A stretch of DNA of 64,000 nt from Geomonas oryzae (GTDB lineage Bacteria; Desulfobacterota; Desulfuromonadia; Geobacterales; Geobacteraceae), in assembly GCF_004117875.1 (NCBI RefSeq), contig NZ_RAHW01000008.1, positions 1 through 64,000 of the forward strand, in the 5' to 3' direction. The notes beneath the pieces are model-generated. The model was not told the DNA's origin. It was given only the letters and a program-made list of their open reading frames with translations, and searched no databases. The position numbers and the translations under genes were made by a program. Below, piece by piece: positions 44,797-52,331 of the stretch (position 1 is the stretch's first letter; each line of letters starts with the position of its first letter).

Positions 44797-45765
44797 ATGA
44801 CATCAGAAGAAAAAGAAAGCATCTATTGCGTTCACGATGATCTGGTCTGCGGAAATGACTCCGTCACAGATCGCTTCTGTGCGCACATCTTTATCGCGAA
44901 GAAGGACGAGTTGCTTTTTGGAGGGAATTCTTCAGTCATTCCTGAGAATGGGAATTATGCTGCAATCCGAAATGGTACCGTCACTTTTATCAAATTTAGG
45001 GGCAAAGAGTACGGCGTGACGTGTAGACATGTACAAGAACAGCTCGATCAACAAAATAGCGACAATGATAAAAAACTTGCCAGAATAGCAGAATTGCCGC
45101 TGCCGGATATAGCAAAGTACCACTTCTTCATTTCCAAGGGACAGCAGCAGATTCATTTAAACACAAGGTTTTTCCCTGTCCCATCCGAATCCGGAATGCC
45201 TAGCCCTGATATTGCAATTGGAGCGCTACCGCCTGGACTTGTTGAAAGTCTGGGTAAATCTTGCATAACCATTGGAAAAGATTGGAATTCAGTTGAACTT
45301 TTAGAAGATCGACACCTCACGGGCATTGCGTGCGGGTACCCAGAAATGAACAGAAAGCTAACGCCCTCTCCTATCCCTAATATTGATAATTTTGGCAAAA
45401 GTTTTGTTGTTGCTAGGGCAAAATTTGACACGTTTTCTGAGAGAACAATCCGAATTGTTGATGTCATAGAGCAAACAAATGGCATTAACGTGCTAAGTGG
45501 AATGAGCGGAGGCCCATTATTTTGGAGCACGCAAAGCGATTGGGGGCTAGCAGGGATTGTCAAACATGGCGGTGATTTATATCCCAATATTGAAACAGAG
45601 AATGATGACGAGTTTCCACCAGCAATAAATATAGTAGCTGAACCAGTTACCATTGCTAAACTTGAAAAATGGACAGAAAAACTCTCTCATAACGACTTTC
45701 CACCACCTCTCACAAGTAGTGTTTTTATTCCTAAAGGTTTTAAAGGCTTTAGAGTCGACAGCTAG
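44797..45765 (+). CDS. Trypsin-like serine peptidase
   Basis: A protein of 322 residues. The likely triad is His in YGVTCRHVQEQ, Asp in PSPDIAIGALP and Ser in VLSGMSGGPLFWS, the usual order and spacing of a chymotrypsin fold. There is no signal peptide, so it probably acts in the cytoplasm, as do trypsin-like effector domains of bacterial conflict systems. AGGAG lies before the ATG at 44797. The 218 bp upstream (44579-44796) hold TCTCAAC and GTTGGTG/GTTGGTC motifs that might be a worn attC site, but the pairing is weak. Confidence 0.7.
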   Translation: MTSEEKESIYCVHDDLVCGNDSVTDRFCAHIFIAKKDELLFGGNSSVIPENGNYAAIRNGTVTFIKFRGKEYGVTCRHVQEQLDQQNSDNDKKLARIAELPLPDIAKYHFFISKGQQQIHLNTRFFPVPSESGMPSPDIAIGALPPGLVESLGKSCITIGKDWNSVELLEDRHLTGIACGYPEMNRKLTPSPIPNIDNFGKSFVVARAKFDTFSERTIRIVDVIEQTNGINVLSGMSGGPLFWSTQSDWGLAGIVKHGGDLYPNIETENDDEFPPAINIVAEPVTIAKLEKWTEKLSHNDFPPPLTSSVFIPKGFKGFRVDS

Positions 45766-45851
45766 GCCCCAAGGATTATCAAGCCATAGGCGACTTTGAG
45801 ATACAAGTAATATTGGAATTGCAGCACTTTATCTTTGGAGTAGCCGAGTAA

Positions 45852-46868
45852 ATGACAGAAAGAATGTGGAAACACTGGACTGAGCCTCGCGGGATTCTTA
45901 TTACTCAGATCCCAATGGAATGGCAGTACCGAAATCCAATTGTCGAACCAAGAATCGAAGGGCCGCCGTATAGTTTTGAACCATATGAGAATGCTCTTGG
46001 ATGTTTCCAGTTGAGTTGTTATCCACTCGAAGAGCTAGCACCGGATGCTAAGCCTCAAGAAAACGTGTTAAAGTGGACTCAGTCTCGAATGGACTCAGAG
46101 CAATTTGACACGTATGTATACTATGGATCAATGGGCGATCAAGCCTTAATTGGGAAGTACATATACGGTCGGAAATTGCGTGACGATTTGCGGATCCAAG
46201 TACAGTTGGATCTCGTGCAGAAAGTTCTGGAGAAAATCATCATAATTCCAGAATATGACAGGTTGCGAGCCGCTAACCTAGACAAATATGATCGCTTCTT
46301 GGGAGCTCTGGCTGCGTCATACGATCTACTCAACTCTGCGATTGAATCTGAAAGCTATGTCCAAATCGTGGTTGTTGTGACGAACCAAATTGATGCTTTC
46401 CTTCGCTTGGCTATTGTAATTGCGAAGCAGTTGCGAGATCAGACAGACCTAATTGAAGTTAAGTATTTTTCCCAGGGTGATAAGGAAAAGGGAATTTCTG
46501 AAAGAAGCATCTTCAGTGAAGCCACTGAACTCGGCGTGATCGATGTAAAAATAAAGGAAAGATTGAACGAACTGTATGACTCGCGAAATCGCATTATCCA
46601 TCGGTACATCATTTCATCGATTAAGACTCGTGATATTATAAAAATTGTTGACGGGTTGTTAGAAGTCCAAGAACAGCTTCGATTATTGCTTCGCGGACTG
46701 GAGGATTGTCAGATAGGAAAAAGCTTCGGAATTTATGGCCACGGGTTTGAGCGAGTAGAAAATCTTGATGTGGTTGAAATGAAAAGGGTTCAGTCGTGGG
46801 CGAACGACAAGCATGTAATCGAAAGATTCCGTCGAAAGATTTCTAGGACAGAGGAATACGAAACTTAA
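45852..46868 (+). CDS. Cassette protein with HEPN-like RNxxxH motif
   Basis: A protein of 338 residues with no recognised full-length family. Residues about 165-275 are helical with LYDSRNRIIHRYIISSI, where RNRIIH matches the Rx4-6H motif of HEPN ribonucleases and nucleotide-binding helpers. The N-terminal half is mixed (WKHWTEPRGILITQIPMEWQ). AT-rich codon use, unlike host genes. The stop codon overlaps the AAC core of the next attC-like site. A HEPN role is inferred from the motif only. Confidence 0.55.
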   Translation: MTERMWKHWTEPRGILITQIPMEWQYRNPIVEPRIEGPPYSFEPYENALGCFQLSCYPLEELAPDAKPQENVLKWTQSRMDSEQFDTYVYYGSMGDQALIGKYIYGRKLRDDLRIQVQLDLVQKVLEKIIIIPEYDRLRAANLDKYDRFLGALAASYDLLNSAIESESYVQIVVVVTNQIDAFLRLAIVIAKQLRDQTDLIEVKYFSQGDKEKGISERSIFSEATELGVIDVKIKERLNELYDSRNRIIHRYIISSIKTRDIIKIVDGLLEVQEQLRLLLRGLEDCQIGKSFGIYGHGFERVENLDVVEMKRVQSWANDKHVIERFRRKISRTEEYET

Positions 46869-46977
46869 CAAAGCGGCGGCATCAGAGAAGCCTTGCAAAG
46901 TCGGATTAAACCCGCCTAGATGGAGAAAGCTCAACCAAGCGCGATAGCGATCAACCGCTGCGCTCTTGGTGTTGGCG
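46863..46977 (+). repeat. attC-like site 3
   Basis: Outer cores ACTTAAC (46863-46869, over the stop codon) and GTTGGCG (46971-46977) give 115 bp. A shorter site could use GCTCAAC at 46929-46935: CAAGCGC and GCGCTCTTG then pair with two unpaired bases (49 bp). Either form fits an attC, and the 3' core is shared. Confidence 0.6.
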
Positions 46978-46987
46978 TAGGAACAAA

Positions 46988-47863
46988 ATGGAAACTAAAA
47001 AACATAAACTTTCCCTCCTAGAGAATAGCCATGCGTTCATGGCCGAAGCGGCGAGCAAGGCTCTCGCCGCGCGGCATAATGTACAGCAATGGCAGTTCGC
47101 CCTTTTAAATTTGGTCCAAGCAGTTGAGCTGTCGTTAAAGGAACTGCTTCGAAGAGAGCATCATCTTTTGATTTTTGACAATATTGACTCTCCTAAAAAT
47201 ACAATCTCAATAAAGCAAGCGCTTTGTCGCATTGAGAATGCAAACATACTTGGTCTGATTATTCCTGAAGAAGAAAAGAGAAAGATAAAACACGCGGTAG
47301 ATATAAGAAATAAAATCACGCACTTTGAATTTGAAGTTTCTGAGGAATTTGCAATGGTCAAATTTTCGGAAATTTTTGCTTTCCTAGTATATTTTCAGGG
47401 CCGATTTTTGAAAGTTGAGGTAGAAGATATCTTACCAGGTGACCTTCTGGAATCAGTCATGGAAATAGAAAAGTGCTTTACTGAGCTTCGACATAAAGCG
47501 TTGAAGCGTATCAAAGAGGAAGGACTCTCACCAGATCTTGCTTGGCGGTGCCTAAATTGCGGGGAAGACACCTTTATAGTGGAGGATGGTAGAAATATAT
47601 GTTTCCTCTGCCGAAAAACAGAAGAGGTTGTAGAATGCCCTCAATGTGGAGAACTGTGCTTTGAAGATGATATGGAGTCATTTCTTGAAGACCTTGACAC
47701 AGACTATGACGAGGGTAGAACTTATATACACAATAACTATGGATATTCTGAGTTCAAGGCATGTCCGAACTGCATAGATGGAATAAAAGCTGACATTGAG
47801 CACCAACGAGTAAACGACTATTACGATTTCATGGAAATGCAGGAATGGCATAGAAATAGATAA
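46988..47863 (+). CDS. Last cassette: HEPN-like protein with zinc-ribbon C-terminus
   Basis: A protein of 291 residues. The first half is helical, and VDIRNKITHFEFE contains RNKITH, the HEPN-type RNxxxH motif; WQFALLNLVQAVELSLKELL is also typical. The second half has zinc-ribbon pairs: CLNCGEDTF, ICFLCRK, CPQCGELCF and CPNCIDG. HEPN proteins are often RNases in toxin-antitoxin and anti-phage systems. The ATG is 11 bp after the GTTGGCG core. No antitoxin partner is evident, unless it is the other HEPN-like gene just upstream. Confidence 0.6.
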   Translation: METKKHKLSLLENSHAFMAEAASKALAARHNVQQWQFALLNLVQAVELSLKELLRREHHLLIFDNIDSPKNTISIKQALCRIENANILGLIIPEEEKRKIKHAVDIRNKITHFEFEVSEEFAMVKFSEIFAFLVYFQGRFLKVEVEDILPGDLLESVMEIEKCFTELRHKALKRIKEEGLSPDLAWRCLNCGEDTFIVEDGRNICFLCRKTEEVVECPQCGELCFEDDMESFLEDLDTDYDEGRTYIHNNYGYSEFKACPNCIDGIKADIEHQRVNDYYDFMEMQEWHRNR

Positions 47864-47865
47864 GC

Positions 47866-47915
47866 AGCCAACAAAGGGCGACAGCTGGTAAGCCGCTGCG
47901 CTCTCCGCGTTAGTG
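47866..47915 (+). repeat. attC-like site 4, overlapping the integrase stop codon
   Basis: AGCCAAC (47866-47872) and GTTAGTG (47909-47915); inner arms AAAGGGCGACAGC and GCTGCGCTCTCCGCG pair with bulges. Fit to the consensus is weaker than for sites 1 and 2. The TTA in the 3' core is the TAA stop of the integrase gene on the other strand. Confidence 0.5.
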
Positions 47916-49175
47916 GAGCTGAAGTACCTTCGCCGCCCCCTCCTTTATAAGCCTTTCGAGTTCGTTGGCAATAGTCTGTAGCGGCCTGCGCAGGTCCTCG
48001 ACATCCGTGGCATCATAGTGCCTTCCTGAGATCGAGCTGTCCACATGGTTGGTGAGCCGGTCGGCGTCCTCGAAGATCTTCAGCCGCCTCGCCGTGGTTA
48101 TGAAAGTTCGGCGCAAGCCGTGTACGGTGATGTCAAGCCCCGTGTTGAGCTTAAGCGCCGTCGCCATGAGCCTGACGTGCCCTGTCTTGTTGGTGCTGTA
48201 GCGAACCGTCTTCACCGCTGGGAACACGAAAGGACAACCCTCCTCGCGTTGCGCCAGCCTCCGCTCCAGTATCTCCAGCGACTGCCGGCAGAGCGGGGCG
48301 TAGAGCGGCTTACGGTTTTTGGTGTCGGGGATGGTCAAGGTCAGCCGGTCCAGGTTGACATACTCCCAGCGCAGGGTCGCCGCCTCCTGGCTCCGCAAAC
48401 CATGGTAGAGGCAGAACAGGTAGCAGTCACGAATGTTCTCGTTGAACTTCTGTATCCCCTGGTAGAAAACCTGGAACTCCTTCCCCTCCAGCCGCTCGGT
48501 CCTCGCCTGGATCTTCTTCATGTGCTTTCCGAACCGCAGCACGTTGAGAGGGTTGGTGCCGATCGCGGCGGGGTACTTCACCATGGCGTAGCTGATGATG
48601 GCCGACAGCATCACGTAGGCGTTTCTCGCACCGTACGGCCCGTGCTTCCCCTCCGAGTGTTTGTAGCTCTCGATGACGACGTCCGGGGTGAGCTTTGCCA
48701 CCTGAGGTAGGGTGAGCGTCAGCCAGCTGTCAAAATGGTGCGTGACGATCCTGGTGTACCCCCTGACCGTCGATGGCTTGTAGTCCTTTCCGTCGGAGGT
48801 CCGCTTCTCCGTGAAATACGCCTCCAGCATCTGCTCCAAGGTGACGTCGGAGCCGTTGGTCCTTACCTTCTCGCGTTTGAGCACGAGCCTTACCCCCGGC
48901 ACGAAACCCTCCTGCTTGTCGTCGTATCCCATGAACAGCTTGCGCGCCTGCTCCAGGGTGATCTCGCCGAACCTGCCTAATACCTTGCGGACGGTCCGGT
49001 ACCCCTTCTTCGTGGTCGAGTCCACCACGTCGGCCTTGGCGAAGAAGGTCTTGTTGAACTGGCCGACTCTGATCCCGAGCCCCCTGGTGTTGGTGTCGAA
49101 ATAATCGACCGGCCCCTTCTTGGGGTCGAAGGTGAGCTTGTCGATGTTGCGTACGGTGAAGTTAAGTCTAGGCAT
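47910..49175 (-). CDS. Tyrosine recombinase (phage-type integrase) of the element
   Basis: A protein of 421 residues. The N-terminal arm-binding domain (about 1-90) is of the phage integrase DUF4102-like sort (FDTNTRGLGIRVGQ, VLGRFGEITLEQARKLF); a SAM-like core-binding domain follows. The catalytic residues are Arg in HGLRSQEAATLRW, His-x-x-Arg in VHGLRRTFITTA, His in LTNHVDSS and Tyr in ISGRHYDAT. It is not an integron integrase, as the IntI-specific insert is absent. I chose ATG 49175 with AGGAGG upstream. It lies 200 bp from the right attachment site, as usual for the integrase that made the insertion. Confidence 0.92.
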   Translation of the reverse strand: MPRLNFTVRNIDKLTFDPKKGPVDYFDTNTRGLGIRVGQFNKTFFAKADVVDSTTKKGYRTVRKVLGRFGEITLEQARKLFMGYDDKQEGFVPGVRLVLKREKVRTNGSDVTLEQMLEAYFTEKRTSDGKDYKPSTVRGYTRIVTHHFDSWLTLTLPQVAKLTPDVVIESYKHSEGKHGPYGARNAYVMLSAIISYAMVKYPAAIGTNPLNVLRFGKHMKKIQARTERLEGKEFQVFYQGIQKFNENIRDCYLFCLYHGLRSQEAATLRWEYVNLDRLTLTIPDTKNRKPLYAPLCRQSLEILERRLAQREEGCPFVFPAVKTVRYSTNKTGHVRLMATALKLNTGLDITVHGLRRTFITTARRLKIFEDADRLTNHVDSSISGRHYDATDVEDLRRPLQTIANELERLIKEGAAKVLQLH

Positions 49176-49196
49176 GGTGCGCCTCCTGGGCGATTT

Positions 49197-49254
49197 TCGT
49201 ACCTTTCGCATTTTTGCAAGGCTTATACCACCCAAAAGGTACGAAAAGGTACGA
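49197..49254. promoter_or_regulatory. Inverted and tandem AAAGGTACGA repeats upstream of the integrase
   Basis: AAAGGTACGA occurs twice in tandem (49235-49244 and 49245-49254), and once inverted as TCGTACCTTT (49197-49206). Lying between the integrase start and the attachment site, they are probably integrase arm sites or operator sites for the AlpA-like protein. Confidence 0.6.
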
Positions 49255-49262
49255 CAGAAACG

Positions 49263-49300
49263 AAAAAACCCGCTAATCCTGGCTAAAAGATTAACGGGTC
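49263..49300 (-). terminator. Terminator for the regulator gene, supplied by the element
   Basis: On the minus strand CCCGTTAATC and GATTAGCGGG form the stem, followed by TTTTTT. It lies inside the element, 80 bp past the stop of the interrupted sigma-54 regulator gene, and would stop host transcription before the integrase promoter. Confidence 0.8.
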
Positions 49301-49375
49301 CTGTTTCTGGTGTCAAGTTGTAAGTTATTGAATTTTATCAGGTTTTGTGCTATTTTCTAACCCCTTCCAAACCCC

Positions 49376-52162
49376 TCAAATCTTCACCGTCTTGTAAAGG
49401 AAGTTCTTGAACCTGAAGAAGCGCTTCCTTTCTTCTTCGTCTTCCTGGGCGTCGCCGGTGATGGCTTTCAGGTGACGGGCGACCTCGGGCATGCTCTTGC
49501 CGGCGGCACTCCGACTCCGCTCGACTACCAACTTCACCACGTCGCGGGAAATCCTGCTCTGTGAGTAGGGCTCGTAGACTGCTTCCCAAAAATCCTTTCC
49601 AGTCTCTATCTCGGTCATGATGCTGCTGGCCACTTCTTCGGCCAAACGCTCGGAGGCCGGCACCATCTGCTCCTGTGCTCCATCCCTGATGGCTTTCCTG
49701 ATGTCATCGCCGGTCACGAGCTTCCCTGTCCTGAAAAACAGCGCGCGCAGCAGGATGCTTCGCAACTCGCGGATGTTCCCCTTGTAGTTGTGGCCGACGA
49801 GGGCTTCCTTGGCGTCGTTGGAGAGGCTCGGCTCGTCGTCGCGGACCGCTTCCTCGGTGCTTCGGTAGGTCCGATAGAGCTTGCCGAGGAAGTGGGTGGA
49901 GAGGTCGGGGATGTCCTCGCGCCGCTCGTTCAATGACGGGACCATGACGGAGAGCTCGGTGAGGCGGTGGTACAGGTCTTCCCGGAAGTTTCCGAGGGCG
50001 ATCTCCTTTCTCAGGTCCTTGTTGGTGGCGGCGACGAGCAGAACGCGGCTGATCCTCTCGCGGTTTTCGCCGAGACGGACGAAACCGCCGTTGTCGAGAA
50101 AACGCAAAAGCTGCACCTGGGTTTTGGGGTCGGCGTCACCGATCTCGTCAAGGAATACGATGCCGCCGGATGCCTCTTCCAGAATCCCCTTGCGGTCGCT
50201 GTAGGCGCCGGTGAAGGCCCCCTTGATGTGCCCGAAAAGCTCTGAATAGGTTAGGTCCCCGCTGTAGGCGGCGATGTTCGTCTTTTTCACCGGGAGCTCG
50301 CCGTCCGGGTTGATCTGCTGCCGGTACAGTTCGTTCAGCTTGTTGTACAGGTTGTTGAAGAAGAATTCCTTACCCGCCCCGGTGGGGCCGAGCACCAGGA
50401 TGGACGGGAGCCCGATGGTGGCCTCCTGCAGGACGTGGCGGCTCCACAGGGCGATCCGGTTCGATAGCGGCTGCGAGACCGTGTTGATGAAGGCGACTAT
50501 CTCCTGGGCCTTGCGGCTGTTGCCGATGATGTTGCCGAGACGGTACGAGGAAACCTTCGGGTCCTTGTAGGCGATGTCGCTTTGCAGCTTGTTCACCTCG
50601 GACTGCAGTCGCTCGATGCGCTGGATGTCGGAGATGTGCCGCGAGGTCAGGCGGTCGATGATCTGCAGGATCCGCTTGTGCTCCTCGGTGAAGTACCCTT
50701 CCTGCAGCGAGTTGAGGCAGATGACGGCGATCACCTCGTCGTCGCTGATCACCGGGACGGCCATCTCGCTCTTGATCAGCTCGTTCATGGGCCGGTGGAA
50801 TCCCGAGTGCTGCGAGGTATCCGCGACCTGCCCGATTATCTTCGGCTCCTTGGTCCAGGCGACGTAGCCGGTGAGGCTGCGCTCCTGGATGGGGAGGTCA
50901 TCTCCGCCGATCTTGAAAGGCGGGATTTTCTTTTTGAGCCACTCCTTGTTCTTCGCACCGACGATGGTCCCTTCCTCGTTCTCTACGACGAGCCACTTTT
51001 CCCCCTCGCGCTCCTGCACGATGGCGATGCTGCCGGTATCGGCGCCGATAAGCTCGGTCGCCTTCGATAGGACCTTGGTGAGAAACGGGTGCAGCCCCTC
51101 GTTGCGTTCCTGCAAGAGGTCGGAGATCTCGGAGAGGACCTTGATCTCCAGGTGCTCACCGCCGACCTCGTTGATGACGCGCTCCACCATTTCGGCGTGG
51201 GTCTGCAAAAGCCCCTCTTCGAACTCGGAGAAGCTCGCAAGCTGTCGGGTGAAGTAGTTGATGAGGCAGATGAGGCGGCGCGTGCCGGGCTCGAGGCGCG
51301 GCACCATGTAGAGGGTTCTCAGCCCCATCTCCTCGGTGAGGGCGCGACGCTGGATGGTCTGATCCTGCAAGTCGGCGATGAAGAGCGGTTTAAGGAGTTG
51401 GTCATCGGTGACGACGCCTGCCTCGTTGACGTAGCGGGAGACGAGGGAGGTGCCGTGTTTCAAGTCGATGTTGCCGACGTTGTCGTAGCGCTGTTTGAGC
51501 TCCGGGTTCTCCGCGTGGCTTGCCAGCACCTCCATGCCGCCGCGCACCGGGATCAGCACCGACGCAAGGGTGAGCCCGTCGATAAGGTGCACCGCGGAGC
51601 GGACCATGAAGCTCGCGGCTTCCCTTTTCTTGTAGACCTCGACGCGGCGGGCCAGCAGCAGTTGCTGGTGGTATTTCCGGGCATGATCGACCGGTTCCCC
51701 GGCGCGGGCGAGGAAGGGGATGAGCATCTCGATGCGGTCGCGGGAGAGGAGTTCTCCGTCCACGCAGGCAACCCCGATGGACTTGCCGTTACTGGTGATC
51801 GGGAGCATGGTGGTGCCGTCGATCTCAAAGCGCCGGGAGAAGTCCTGGTCTAGCGGGAGACCGCTGTCGGCCGGGCGCAGGAATTGTGCAGGCATCTGCG
51901 TTACGAAGGTGTTCGAAACGGCCGCCTCGGCGGAGATTATGGGGAAGGTTTCCTGGCGGATCTCCATGGCAAAGCTGCCGCAGGCAAAGGCGCAGGAAAG
52001 GGCGCCTCGGGTGAGGTCTTCGAGGTAAATGCGAACGCGTTCCTGATCGGAGACGAGGCGTGCTCCTTCGCCGACTAGGTGCAGCATCTCGTCGAGGTTC
52101 TCTTTCCCGTAGGCGGCGATGCGATCGCCGAGCGTCTTCAGTTGTTGCTCTGTAACAGCCAT
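49376..52162 (-). CDS. Sigma-54-dependent regulator with GAF domains; integration target
   Basis: A protein of 928 residues. The N-terminal half has two or more GAF-like domains (about 30-330 and 345-515, for example ATELIGADTGSIAIVQ), then a coiled coil. The AAA+ domain has GPTGAGKEFFF as Walker A, GAFTGA in LFGHIKGAFTGAYSDRKG and VFLDEIGDADPKTQ. The C-terminal region (about 790-928) is helical, without an obvious Fis-type helix-turn-helix. I chose ATG 52162 with AGGAGAG upstream; an ATG at 52180 is possible. The element inserted at its last codons; the final KI and stop are kept, with TGA in place of TAG. The unknown gene at 52332 lies upstream on the same strand. Confidence 0.87.
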   Translation of the reverse strand: MAVTEQQLKTLGDRIAAYGKENLDEMLHLVGEGARLVSDQERVRIYLEDLTRGALSCAFACGSFAMEIRQETFPIISAEAAVSNTFVTQMPAQFLRPADSGLPLDQDFSRRFEIDGTTMLPITSNGKSIGVACVDGELLSRDRIEMLIPFLARAGEPVDHARKYHQQLLLARRVEVYKKREAASFMVRSAVHLIDGLTLASVLIPVRGGMEVLASHAENPELKQRYDNVGNIDLKHGTSLVSRYVNEAGVVTDDQLLKPLFIADLQDQTIQRRALTEEMGLRTLYMVPRLEPGTRRLICLINYFTRQLASFSEFEEGLLQTHAEMVERVINEVGGEHLEIKVLSEISDLLQERNEGLHPFLTKVLSKATELIGADTGSIAIVQEREGEKWLVVENEEGTIVGAKNKEWLKKKIPPFKIGGDDLPIQERSLTGYVAWTKEPKIIGQVADTSQHSGFHRPMNELIKSEMAVPVISDDEVIAVICLNSLQEGYFTEEHKRILQIIDRLTSRHISDIQRIERLQSEVNKLQSDIAYKDPKVSSYRLGNIIGNSRKAQEIVAFINTVSQPLSNRIALWSRHVLQEATIGLPSILVLGPTGAGKEFFFNNLYNKLNELYRQQINPDGELPVKKTNIAAYSGDLTYSELFGHIKGAFTGAYSDRKGILEEASGGIVFLDEIGDADPKTQVQLLRFLDNGGFVRLGENRERISRVLLVAATNKDLRKEIALGNFREDLYHRLTELSVMVPSLNERREDIPDLSTHFLGKLYRTYRSTEEAVRDDEPSLSNDAKEALVGHNYKGNIRELRSILLRALFFRTGKLVTGDDIRKAIRDGAQEQMVPASERLAEEVASSIMTEIETGKDFWEAVYEPYSQSRISRDVVKLVVERSRSAAGKSMPEVARHLKAITGDAQEDEEERKRFFRFKNFLYKTVKI
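49378..49404. repeat. Right attachment site (27-bp direct repeat)
   Basis: Identical to 34140-34166. It is part of the coding sequence of the sigma-54 regulator, covering its last nine codons. Confidence 0.88.
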
Positions 52163-52331
52163 GTGCTCTCCTGAGTACATAATTTACACAGGGCACGGTA
52201 AAGGAATTGGGGGCGGGTGTCAAGGGGGCGTATGGTAGTGATGGGACTGTGATGAGGATGGGTGGAGGGGAGGGGAGGGGCGAATGATGATTCGCCCCAT
52301 GAAAGCCGACGCCGTGGTGGCAGCTTCTGCT

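Larger units (their letters stand above)
41694..47915 (+). other. Integron cassette array without integron integrase (CALIN)
   Basis: A 6.2-kb AT-rich stretch in which all genes run left to right and four spacers contain imperfect palindromes with an AAC-type core at the 5' side and a GTT-type core at the 3' side, as in attC sites. A lone GTTAGAT core at 41694-41700 precedes the first cassette. No integron integrase (IntI) is present; the only recombinase nearby is a phage-type tyrosine integrase. The sites between 43239 and 46862 are missing or decayed. Confidence 0.65.
34140..49404. mobile_element. Integrative mobilizable element, about 15.2 kb
   Basis: Bounded by a perfect 27-bp direct repeat (34140-34166 and 49378-49404). 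The right copy is the 3' end of the sigma-54 regulator gene at 49376, so insertion kept the reading frame and only changed the stop from TAG (left copy) to TGA. Contents: tyrosine integrase at the right end, MobF relaxase and ribbon-helix-helix accessory, Fic protein, AlpA-like protein, regulator plus truncated gene, and an attC cassette array. There is no coupling protein or type IV secretion gene, so transfer would need a helper. Base composition drops strongly at 41634-47860. Confidence 0.85.

Noticed and set aside
47910..49175. Integrase considered as the integron integrase of the cassette array
   Set aside because: It has a phage-type N-terminal arm domain and lies at the element end by the attachment site; the IntI-specific insert between the catalytic motifs is not seen.
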